From: Chromatiales bacterium
Lineage (GTDB): Bacteria > Pseudomonadota > Gammaproteobacteria > Chromatiales > Chromatiaceae
Direction of reading: 5' to 3'
Assembly (NCBI GenBank): GCA_022360905.1
Contig: JAKSBX010000126.1
Span: 1 to 33,964, forward strand
Length of the DNA: 33,964 nucleotides
The notes below the pieces were generated by a model. It did no database searches and was not told the DNA's origin. It saw only the letters and a program-made list of their open reading frames with translations. The position numbers were made by a program, and so were the translations under genes. Shown here in pieces: positions 1 to 7,048 of this stretch (position 1 is the stretch's first letter; the number at the start of each line of letters is the position of its first letter).

Positions 1-2
1 GT

Positions 3-308
3 ACCGCCATTGCACTGTGTGACGGCGTCGAGTTACAGCTTGATGATTTCAACCTCGACTATGTAACACCGCCACCCGCTGAAAAAGAGCCAGCCGCAGT
101 AACAGAGCTCTCTCTCAAAGAGACAGTTGAGGAACAATCCGAAGACGAATTAGAAGACAATCCTCTCCAGTCAGCTGAACAGCAGGTGATCATTGCATCG
201 CTTGGAGAACATAACTGGAACATCTCGAAAACCGCGGAAGCGTTGGGCATGAGCCGCAACACCCTCTACAGGAAATTAAGAAAGCACGGTATCAATCAGA
301 CCCGCTGA
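3..308 (+). CDS. Sigma-54-dependent activator, C-terminal fragment (Fis-type HTH)
   Basis: This open frame enters from the left edge and ends at TGA 306-308, so only about 101 C-terminal residues are visible. The last 40 residues form a Fis-type helix-turn-helix (IIASLGEHNWNISKTAEALG followed by MSRNTLYRKLRKHGI), the DNA-binding end of NtrC-family enhancer-binding proteins. Before it lie a short stretch like the end of an AAA+ lid (TAIALCDGVELQLDDF) and an acidic, Pro/Glu-rich linker. The AAA+ domain and any sensor domain lie outside the window, so signal and target are unknown. The gene converges on purT. I see no clear hairpin terminator after the stop. Confidence 0.85.
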   Translation, partial: TAIALCDGVELQLDDFNLDYVTPPPAEKEPAAVTELSLKETVEEQSEDELEDNPLQSAEQQVIIASLGEHNWNISKTAEALGMSRNTLYRKLRKHGINQTR

Positions 309-409
309 TCTCGTAAACTCGGGTTTTCAGGGAGGCACAAACTGCGCCCCATGGCTTTGGCATTTAGTTAAGAATATAAGCCGCGAATTAGCTTTCACAT
401 TGCGGCCTC

Positions 410-451
410 TATTTGCGTAGATTCGCGGTAGTTGGCGTACATTTGCGGTTA
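410..451. repeat. Diverged copy of the 42-bp 10-nt-periodic element
   Basis: The segment reads as four consecutive 10-nt units plus two bases: TATTTGCGTA, GATTCGCGGT, AGTTGGCGTA, CATTTGCGGT, TA. It aligns without gaps to the arms of the inverted element at 20599-20781, with 31 of 42 positions identical by hand count. An oppositely oriented CCGCGAAT lies just to the left at 381-388, possibly the remnant of a second arm. The copy sits between the convergent sigma-54 activator gene and purT. The rest of 309-592 holds nothing I can name. Confidence 0.65.
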
Positions 452-592
452 ATCTCTTAGGATGGTCCAACCTCTCCAGCAGAATTGGGGCGTAGGTGCT
501 TTAAGTAAGTACCATTAGGATCAGGATTGATTTAAGTGAAAAACCAGCGCCAGAATAGAGGTCGTGCTTGATATCGTGCGTCCCTGAATCGA

Positions 593-1774
593 TTAGAGCT
601 CAGTTGTTACAGCCGCTGCCGTTTTTGTCGCCTTCGCTCGTGCCTGCTCGATATCCTCAGCTCGCGCCAGTGCTACACCCATGCGGCGTTTACCACTGAC
701 TTCCGGTTTACCGAACAGCCTGAGCTGAGTGTCCGCCTCGGCAAGTGCCCCTTCGAGATTACTGAAACGGACATCATCCGATTCTCCCTCGACCAGAACC
801 ACAGCGGACGCTGAGGGGCCGTGCTGCCTGATGTTGGGTATCGGCAAGCCTAGAATCGCCCGGCTGTGCAGCGCGAACTGGGACAGATCCTGGGAGATCA
901 TGGTCACCATCCCCGTATCATGGGGTCTGGGGGAGACCTCACTGAAATAGACATGATCACCCTTGATAAACAGCTCGACACCGAAGATTCCCCGTCCTCC
1001 CAGGGCCGATGTAACCTTTTCGGCAATCTGCTTGGCTGTGGCCAGTGCCGTATCGCTCATCGGCTGTGGCTGCCATGACTCCTGATAATCCCCATCCTCC
1101 TGCCGGTGCCCGATCGGCAGACAGAAACTGACGCCATCGATATGGCGTATGGTCAGCAGGGTGATCTCATAGTCGAAATCAACGAACCCCTCGACGATGA
1201 CCCGCCCTGCCCCGGTACGCCCACCCTCTTGTGCATAGGTCCAGCTCTTTTCAATATCCGCTTCACACTGAATGGTGCTCTGGCCTTTGCCGGATGAGCT
1301 CATGATCGGTTTGACAACACAGGGGATGCCGATCTCGGAAACGGCCGCATGGAAATCCTGCTGGTTATCGACAAAGCGGTAGTTGGAGGTTGGAATACCC
1401 AGCGTCTCCGCGGCCAACCGCCGGATACCCTCCCGGTTCATGGTCAATCTGGCCGCATTGGCCGTTGGGATCACATTGAATCCCTCTGCCTCGAGCTCAA
1501 CCAGGGTATCGGTGGAAATGGCCTCGATTTCCGGCACGATGTAGTCCGGCTTCTCATCTTCGATCACCTGCCTCAGCGCCTTAGCGTCAAGCATTGAGAA
1601 GGTGTATGAGCGGTCAGCCACCTGCATGGCCGGTGCATGCTCATAGCGATCGCAGGCAATCACCTCACAGCCATAGCGCTGCAGTTCAATAACCACCTCT
1701 TTGCCCAACTCGCCGGAACCGCAAAACAGTATTTTTGTTGCATTGGAGGTAAAGGGGGTACCGATGGTGGTCAT
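593..1774 (-). CDS. purT: Formate-dependent phosphoribosylglycinamide formyltransferase PurT
   Basis: PurT is an ATP-grasp enzyme that makes N-formyl-GAR from GAR, formate and ATP in purine synthesis, replacing the folate-dependent PurN step. The 393-residue product matches the family along its whole length: GSGELGKEV nucleotide-fold start, [23 protein letters not shown], the ATP-grasp segment [28 protein letters not shown] and the C-terminal [14 protein letters not shown] metal/ATP site. I start at ATG 1774 because AGGA lies 7 nt upstream and the N-terminus MTTIGTPF fits known PurT; the frame extends two codons further to a TTG. It lies 64 bp downstream of the parA-like gene on the same strand and may be co-transcribed with it. 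Use of formate could link it to C1 metabolism, but nothing else here shows that. Confidence 0.96.
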   Translation of the reverse strand: MTTIGTPFTSNATKILFCGSGELGKEVVIELQRYGCEVIACDRYEHAPAMQVADRSYTFSMLDAKALRQVIEDEKPDYIVPEIEAISTDTLVELEAEGFNVIPTANAARLTMNREGIRRLAAETLGIPTSNYRFVDNQQDFHAAVSEIGIPCVVKPIMSSSGKGQSTIQCEADIEKSWTYAQEGGRTGAGRVIVEGFVDFDYEITLLTIRHIDGVSFCLPIGHRQEDGDYQESWQPQPMSDTALATAKQIAEKVTSALGGRGIFGVELFIKGDHVYFSEVSPRPHDTGMVTMISQDLSQFALHSRAILGLPIPNIRQHGPSASAVVLVEGESDDVRFSNLEGALAEADTQLRLFGKPEVSGKRRMGVALARAEDIEQARAKATKTAAAVTTEL

Positions 1775-1816
1775 AACCAAGTCCTGATAATTGAAAGAGA
1801 TGAAATCTTAACGGGG

Positions 1817-1842
1817 ATTGGATTAGTGTTAACAGGCCCTAA
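1817..1842 (-). repeat. TAG-GTTAAC repeat, copy 1 (overlaps parA-like stop)
   Basis: On the minus strand the 26-bp unit runs TTAGGGCCTG, TTAACACTAA, TCCAAT. The TAG at its second to fourth bases is the stop codon of the ParA-like gene. Related copies are at 21713-21738, 24589-24614 and 25414-25439. The core TGTTAACA is an 8-bp palindrome. Confidence 0.75.
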
Positions 1843-2549
1843 TACGAGCCATGCAGACCTGCCTGTCGCTTTTCGGCTGATGGCGTCATCGGCGGCGTAT
1901 GCCCACTCTCCAGCCACTCGATCAATGCCAGCCACTGCTGTCTGTCCTTTTTCATCGAGGCGGTTTTCAACTCGACAATCGCACAACCGGACTCCGCAGC
2001 ATGGACATAATTTTGGGTATCCCGCAGAAAGGCCACCAGGGGAATATCCAACAGTTCCAGGGTCTCCTGAAGCTGTTTAAAGGCACGGGTGTTTAAACGT
2101 ACCCGGTTGGCCACAATACCCACCGGGATGTTGATACCCATTTGACGACAGAGGGTTGTCAGCTCCTGTATGAAGTCCAGGGTCACATGACGATCGATCG
2201 CAGAGGGTAGTACCGGAACGATGACCGCCGATGCATTCCTCAACATATTCATCATCTCCATGCGCTTCATGGAGGCTGGTGTATCCACCACGATCCGCTC
2301 TGTCTCCCCGGGCACCCGCTGGGCAAACGCCTGGGTTACAGCCCCCTGGGTCGGCTTGGCTGCAAACACACCATGAATATTCGAGAGCTCATCGGAACGC
2401 AGCTCCAGCCAGCGATGACTGGAACCTTGAGGATCATAATCGAACAATGCGGTCGGCGTCCCGGCCGAGGCGTAGTAGCCCGCCAGATTGGTCGCGATTG
2501 TTGTCTTACCACAGCCTCCCTTGCTGTTGAGTATCAAAAGCCTTTTCAT
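1839..2549 (-). CDS. Orphan ParA/MinD-family ATPase
   Basis: The product is a 236-residue P-loop ATPase of the ParA/Soj class. A deviant Walker A is at residues 10-17 (KGGCGKTT), the A' region is LFDYDPQGSS, and the Walker B-like strand is IVVDTPA. Such proteins dimerise on ATP, often bind DNA non-specifically, and position plasmids, chromosomes or protein complexes. No ParB, parS-like array or partner cargo gene is adjacent, so the cargo is unknown. ATG 2549 is preceded in frame by GTG 2552, and neither has a strong ribosome-binding site. The C-terminus ends in the TAG supplied by a repeat unit, and purT follows. The stretch 2553-2871 upstream is gene-free and shows only a 10-bp palindrome CCAGGCCTGG near 2622. 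Confidence 0.85.
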   Translation of the reverse strand: MKRLLILNSKGGCGKTTIATNLAGYYASAGTPTALFDYDPQGSSHRWLELRSDELSNIHGVFAAKPTQGAVTQAFAQRVPGETERIVVDTPASMKRMEMMNMLRNASAVIVPVLPSAIDRHVTLDFIQELTTLCRQMGINIPVGIVANRVRLNTRAFKQLQETLELLDIPLVAFLRDTQNYVHAAESGCAIVELKTASMKKDRQQWLALIEWLESGHTPPMTPSAEKRQAGLHGSY

Positions 2550-2871
2550 CACACCGAACCTGTTACAGGGGTGAATTTGAGGAATGTTCCTCCTATTCTA
2601 TGCCAATTACAAGTTCCGATTATCCAGGCCTGGCCTAAACCTGCTTCCTTCACTCCCGCCACTGGCTATCCATCACCGTCCAAAGATCCTCTCATCATCC
2701 AAGCGTTGCCTGCTGATGCGCCTATGGCAAACCCTTACACGGCACAGCCAAAGGCAACTAACACAATGATTATAAAACAATAAACCAACGCCATGCGTGT
2801 TTGGCACAAAGCCTTATGCCATCACCCACAGCGCTGGTTTTGCAGCCGCTTCAGCAGAGAAACGTTAACAA

Positions 2872-3759
2872 CTAGGCGACACACTCCTGTTGTTGCAGAC
2901 TCTGCTGAACCGTGCGACCAATCTCCGCCGCATTCTGAACCACGTGAACGTCCAGCTCGGCCAGTCGTTTCATCTTTGCCTGGGCGGTATCGTCCTCGCC
3001 GGAGATGATCGCCCCGGCATGACCCATTGTGCGTCCCGGGGGTGCGGTTGCGCCGGCGATGAAACCGATCAGCGGTTTGTCCATGTGATCCCTCGCCCAG
3101 GTTGCCGCTTCGACCTCCTGTGAGCCGCCAATCTCACCGATCATCAATACCGCATCGGTTTCAGGATCCTTGGCGAACTGTTTCATCAAGGTCAGGAAAT
3201 CACAGCCATTCACCGGATCACCACCGATACTGACACTGGTGGAGACCCCCAGACCCAGCTCGCTCATCTGCTCCACCGCTTCATAGTTGAGCGTACCGGA
3301 ACGGGAGACCACGCCGATGCGTCCTCTGCGGTAGATATGGGCCGGCATGATCCCTACCTTACAGGCTTCCGGCGTAATCACGCCGGCGGTATTGGGACCG
3401 ACGATAATGGCGTCATGACCGATCAGGTAGCGTTTCACCCTGACCATATCCTGCACGGGCACCCCATCGGTGATCACCACAATCACCTTGATGCCCCCAT
3501 CGATCGCCTCCATCACCGCATCGGCGGTAAACGCCGGGGGCACAAAGACCACACTTACATCGGCACCGGTCTGCTCCACCGCATCCTTGACCGTATCGAA
3601 GACCGGTCTGTCGATGTGCGTTTGACCACCTTTGCCTGGGGTTACGCCGCCAACCACCTGAGTGCCCATGCGAATCGCCTCCTGAGCATGAAAAGTGGCG
3701 TGCTGTCCGGTAAAACCCTGAAAGATAACTTTAGAATCCTTATTGACCAAAATACTCAT
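2872..3759 (-). CDS. mtkB: Malate-CoA ligase alpha subunit (SucD-like)
   Basis: This 295-residue protein is the CoA-binding, phospho-histidine subunit of a succinyl/malate-CoA ligase. Visible features are the N-terminal CoA-binding Rossmann fold ([28 protein letters not shown]), the ISRSG-like loop [11 protein letters not shown], the [10 protein letters not shown] segment, and the GHAGAIISG motif with the phosphorylated His at about residue 247. It overlaps mtkA by 4 nt (ATGA), has a strong GGGAGGGG ribosome-binding site, and lies third in an operon behind malyl-CoA lyase. That context makes malate the likely substrate. A plain succinyl-CoA synthetase cannot be excluded from this subunit alone. 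No hairpin terminator is evident after its TAG. Confidence 0.88.
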   Translation of the reverse strand: MSILVNKDSKVIFQGFTGQHATFHAQEAIRMGTQVVGGVTPGKGGQTHIDRPVFDTVKDAVEQTGADVSVVFVPPAFTADAVMEAIDGGIKVIVVITDGVPVQDMVRVKRYLIGHDAIIVGPNTAGVITPEACKVGIMPAHIYRRGRIGVVSRSGTLNYEAVEQMSELGLGVSTSVSIGGDPVNGCDFLTLMKQFAKDPETDAVLMIGEIGGSQEVEAATWARDHMDKPLIGFIAGATAPPGRTMGHAGAIISGEDDTAQAKMKRLAELDVHVVQNAAEIGRTVQQSLQQQECVA

Positions 3760-4928
3760 GCCGCCCCTCCCGCCAGTGCTCTCACTGACTTCTCAGCCGC
3801 ATCACTCAGACGATCGGCATGGATATACTGTAACCCCGAGTCGGCCAGAATCTTCCGCCCCTCCTCCAGGTTGGTGCCAGCCAGACGCACCACGATGGGC
3901 ACATCGACCTGCAGATCTGAAACCGCCTTGACGATACCTTCCGCGATCCAGTCACAACGATTGATGCCGGCATAGATATTCAGCATCAGCACTTTCACGT
4001 TGGGATCTTCAAGAACAATACGAAAGGCGTTGGCAATCTTCTCCGGTGAGGCGCCACCGCCGACATCGAGAAAATTAGCCGGCCGTCCCCCATACAGGCT
4101 GATCGCATCCATGGTCGCCATGGCCAGGCCCGCACCATTGACGATGCATCCGACACTGCCGTCCAGGGCGATATAGTTGAGATCGTGTCCGGAGGCTTCG
4201 ACCTCTTTAGGATCCTCTTCATCGAAGTCCCGCTGGTCGGCAATCTCCGGTTGGCGAAACAGGGCATTGCCATCAAAAGACATCTTCGCGTCCAGGGCGA
4301 GAAACTGTCCGTCACCGGTGGTGACCAGTGGATTGATCTCTACCATTAACGCATCCTTATCACGAAAACAGCGATAGAGACGCTTCATGATACGTGCAGC
4401 CATATTGATCTGTTTTCCACTAAGACCGATACCTGCAGCCACTTTACGACATTGAAAATCCTGTAGGCCGACGGCCGGATCGACCACTTCATTGATCACC
4501 TTGTCCGGGCTTTTGGCGGCCACTTCCTCGATATCCATGCCTCCGGCCGCTGAAGCGATCAACGTGATGCGCTGATTCGCCCGGTTAATCACCAGACCAA
4601 GATAATACTCAGCCTTGATCTCCTGCATCTGCTCCACCAATACCCGGTTCACCATGCGGCCCTGTTCACCGGTCTGTTTGGTAACCAGATGGCTTCCGAT
4701 GAGTTTTTCCGCATGTTCACGGACTTCATCGAGCTGTTTCGCGAGCAGTACACCACCCGCCTTACCCCGTCCACCGGCGTGGATCTGAGCCTTTACAACC
4801 CAACCCTCGCCACCCAGTTGTTCCGCTGCGGTCAGGGCCTGATTGGCCGAGTGAGCCATGCGGCCTTCAGGTACGGGGATCTGGTAGTGGCGAAAAAGAT
4901 CCTTGGTCTGATACTCATGGATATTCAC
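3756..4928 (-). CDS. mtkA: Malate-CoA ligase beta subunit (SucC-like)
   Basis: This 390-residue ATP-grasp subunit carries the nucleotide site and pairs with MtkB to make malyl-CoA from malate, CoA and ATP. Family landmarks are MNIHEYQTKDLF, VVKAQIHAGGRGKAGGV, EINPLVTT and NGAGLAMATMDAI. Two segments, LDAKMSFDGNALFR and AGINRCDWIAEG, resemble methylotroph malate thiokinase as I recall it more than E. coli SucC (GIVRCDLIADG), supporting malate specificity. The start is GTG 4928, with AGGAGG 7 nt upstream. Its GTGA overlaps the stop of mcl, which implies translational coupling. Expected partners are Mcl upstream and MtkB downstream. Confidence 0.9.
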   Translation of the reverse strand: MNIHEYQTKDLFRHYQIPVPEGRMAHSANQALTAAEQLGGEGWVVKAQIHAGGRGKAGGVLLAKQLDEVREHAEKLIGSHLVTKQTGEQGRMVNRVLVEQMQEIKAEYYLGLVINRANQRITLIASAAGGMDIEEVAAKSPDKVINEVVDPAVGLQDFQCRKVAAGIGLSGKQINMAARIMKRLYRCFRDKDALMVEINPLVTTGDGQFLALDAKMSFDGNALFRQPEIADQRDFDEEDPKEVEASGHDLNYIALDGSVGCIVNGAGLAMATMDAISLYGGRPANFLDVGGGASPEKIANAFRIVLEDPNVKVLMLNIYAGINRCDWIAEGIVKAVSDLQVDVPIVVRLAGTNLEEGRKILADSGLQYIHADRLSDAAEKSVRALAGGAA

Positions 4929-5905
4929 GCGGCCGCCTCCTGCTTGGAGTTACGTTCGATCTGTTCCACCTTCTGCAGCATCACTTCGGCTTGGCGAATT
5001 GAAGCGGCATCGATCATACGACCATCGAGGCTGACCGCACCCAGTCCGGCTGCCGTCGCCTCTTCCATCGCCTTGACGATGCGGCGTGCCCGATCCACCT
5101 CTTTTTCACTGGGTGTGAAGACCTGATTGGCCAACTCGATCTGCGACGGATGGATAGCCCACTTGCCCTCACCACCCAGGGCGGCAAAAGATTTGGCGAC
5201 AGCCAGATAGCCATCAGGATCGTTGAAATCACCAAACGGTCCATCAATCGGACGTAGGCCATAGGCCCGGCAGGCCACGATCATGCGCGACATGGCGAAG
5301 TGCCACTGGTTACCCAGGTAGACATCACGGTTGCCTTCGGCATCCGCATCAGACAACACGTGATAATCCGGGTTGACGCCACCCATGCTGACGGTCCGCG
5401 CCTGTGTGGAAGCGGCGTAATCCGCAACACCGAAGACCAGCGCTTCAAGACGATCGGGACAACTCTGCGCAATCGCTTCCACATTCGCCATACCCATGGC
5501 TGTTTCGATCAGCGCATGCAAATTGATCTGTTTATAACCTTTGGCTGCTTCAATCTGTTCCAACAACAGCGCAACAAATTCCAGGTCGGAGGGTTGCCCG
5601 ACCTTGGGTACCAGCAGGGTATCCAGCTTATCACCGGCCTGCTCCACCACGTCGACGATGTCCCGATAACAGAAGTGGGAGTCCAGACCATTGATGCGAA
5701 CGGAAACTGAACAGTTCGACCAGTCGTACTCATTCAGTGCATGGATGGTATTTCTTCTGGCTTGCTCTTTGTCTGACGGTGCAACCGCATCCTCCAGATC
5801 GATGAATACCAGGTCAGCGCCAGAGTGCGGGGCTTTTTCAAGCATCCGCATATTACTGCCAGGTACGGCCAGTTCGCTTCTGTGCAGGCGATTCTTGAAG
5901 GCCAT
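4925..5905 (-). CDS. mcl: L-malyl-CoA lyase (CitE-like family)
   Basis: The enzyme reversibly splits malyl-CoA into acetyl-CoA and glyoxylate, and some homologues also act on beta-methylmalyl-CoA. The 326-residue protein shows the HpcH/CitE TIM-barrel pattern: SELAVPGSN, the acidic LVFIDLEDAVAP strand (36-41), a substrate Arg in VRING (about 70), Mg-binding Glu in HALIETAMG (about 134) and Asp in VFGVADYAAS (about 162), and KWAIHPSQI. Length and motifs fit Mcl better than citrate lyase CitE. ATG 5905 has an ideal GGAGGAATCCACT leader. As the first gene of mcl-mtkA-mtkB it gives malate to acetyl-CoA plus glyoxylate. That reaction pair occurs in the serine cycle and the 3-hydroxypropionate bicycle. 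No other serine-cycle gene is in the window. Confidence 0.93.
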   Translation of the reverse strand: MAFKNRLHRSELAVPGSNMRMLEKAPHSGADLVFIDLEDAVAPSDKEQARRNTIHALNEYDWSNCSVSVRINGLDSHFCYRDIVDVVEQAGDKLDTLLVPKVGQPSDLEFVALLLEQIEAAKGYKQINLHALIETAMGMANVEAIAQSCPDRLEALVFGVADYAASTQARTVSMGGVNPDYHVLSDADAEGNRDVYLGNQWHFAMSRMIVACRAYGLRPIDGPFGDFNDPDGYLAVAKSFAALGGEGKWAIHPSQIELANQVFTPSEKEVDRARRIVKAMEEATAAGLGAVSLDGRMIDAASIRQAEVMLQKVEQIERNSKQEAAA

Positions 5906-5929
5906 AGTGGATTCCTCCGTGTTTTTCTG

Positions 5930-5973
5930 CCCTGAACGCGAAACACCGGTCGATCCGGTGTCTCAGGGTTCAG
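5930..5973 (-). promoter_or_regulatory. Nested hairpin in the mcl leader
   Basis: About 25 nt upstream of the mcl start, ACACCGG and CCGGTGT form a 7-bp stem with a 5-nt loop. Outside it CCCTGA (5930-5935) can pair with TCAGGG (5963-5968). Alternatively CTGAAC (5932-5937) can pair with GTTCAG (5968-5973). The two outer pairings are mutually exclusive, a layout seen in leader regulation. There is no known riboswitch consensus that I recognise, so function is inferred only from position. Confidence 0.4.
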
Positions 5974-6014
5974 ATATTTATCTGTTTATAATCCCGGATG
6001 ATTGGCTGCGGCTT

Positions 6015-6035
6015 ATGCATCATGTCGTGTTGCAT
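6015..6035. promoter_or_regulatory. Candidate operator upstream of mcl
   Basis: ATGCA and TGCAT form a 5-bp inverted repeat separated by 11 nt, about 110-130 bp before the mcl start. The spacing and position resemble LysR-type binding sites, and LysR regulators commonly control glyoxylate or carbon-fixation operons. No regulator gene is adjacent, so this is only a candidate. The rest of 5906-6395 contains an AT-rich stretch near 6270-6320 but no gene I can support. Confidence 0.25.
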
Positions 6036-6395
6036 GATTGATTTATTGCGCCGCAGCAATAGCGTTCCGGGTCTTTCTGCCCTGCCGTGGAGATTTCGAT
6101 ATCCACAAGCAGGGCAAGTATTTAACACAGGAGTTGATCAATTGACAGTGACGATAATCAGTAATCCGGGCTGTGGCACGGAAGTTCTGCAAAGAGCACC
6201 AGATGGACCTTGGAGTAAGTGTACGTGGTGCCTGGGTTTCAGCATGAGCATTAAAAGAATGCACGATTCAGTCTACTATTCATTATTTTTATAAATAGTA
6301 TTGAATTTTTAGATATTGAAGCAAGAATCAGATCACTCCGGGTATTCGACCAGCATCGCAAGCAATCACCCTTTCCTATAGGCCGGTGGGTAGAT

Positions 6396-6911
6396 TCAGG
6401 GTAGAGGCAGACCGGGCCGTACCGTCACAAAGCGATAGGGGGCGGATAACAACCCCTGCTTGGTTGTAATCAAGACTTTCGCCTCCCACTCCATAGAATC
6501 CATGACACATACAGGAATCATTCCCTCCCCCTCGTAATGCCCCTCAGCAACAGCCTGCAGAGCCACTCGGTTGTACCCCATGTTCATATCGACACCGGCG
6601 AAATCAACCTCCACCCGTTCCACCGCCACCCCATCAATCTCCACCGCCAGTCTCAGGGGGGTCACCAAAGGTATTTCACGGGGTTCGATTGAAAAACCGA
6701 CTTTTACTTCGTGGTTGATCGAGGAGATACATGGCGCCTCGCGTAGATCGCAGCCGGGATCAATCTCAGCGGACTGACTGATCTGGGGAAACAGAATAGG
6801 CCAGGCTTTGTAGATCGCCACCAGGGTGAGTGCCGCCAGCAATACTCCGAGTACCAGCCAAAGAAACAGATGATTACCCTGTTGCTGATTGTCTGTGGTT
6901 TCAACAGTCAT
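6396..6911 (-). CDS. Membrane-anchored Met/Cys-rich protein, FixH/CopC-like fold possible
   Basis: The 171-residue protein has one N-terminal membrane segment (about 14-36) and an exported domain of about 130 residues. The domain has three cysteines (54, 61, 135) and clustered methionines in DMNMGYN (108-114) and MIPVCVMDSMEW (131-142). Alternating hydrophobic strands plus GHYEGEGMIPVC recall YtkA/FixH/CopC-type beta-sandwich proteins, some of which handle copper or assist oxidase assembly. That is resemblance by eye only. The gene lies 137 bp after the large GGDEF-EAL gene on the same strand. ATG 6911 has a weak ribosome-binding site. Metal binding is inferred from the Met/Cys pattern. Confidence 0.6.
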   Translation of the reverse strand: MTVETTDNQQQGNHLFLWLVLGVLLAALTLVAIYKAWPILFPQISQSAEIDPGCDLREAPCISSINHEVKVGFSIEPREIPLVTPLRLAVEIDGVAVERVEVDFAGVDMNMGYNRVALQAVAEGHYEGEGMIPVCVMDSMEWEAKVLITTKQGLLSAPYRFVTVRPGLPLP

Positions 6912-7048
6912 TAATTTAAAGTGTCTTACCGATTGTTAATGAATCATGTTTGCAGACAATACAAAGGTGGGATTGTTCGCGCAATCTGCAATCCATCTTA
7001 TGGATCGCAGATCTTAATGCCCCGGTACAGGCCTGACAGGCTGAAACG

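Noticed and set aside
1637..2080. Plus-strand 147-codon frame
   Set aside because: It is antisense to purT and the ParA-like gene, both firmly identified.
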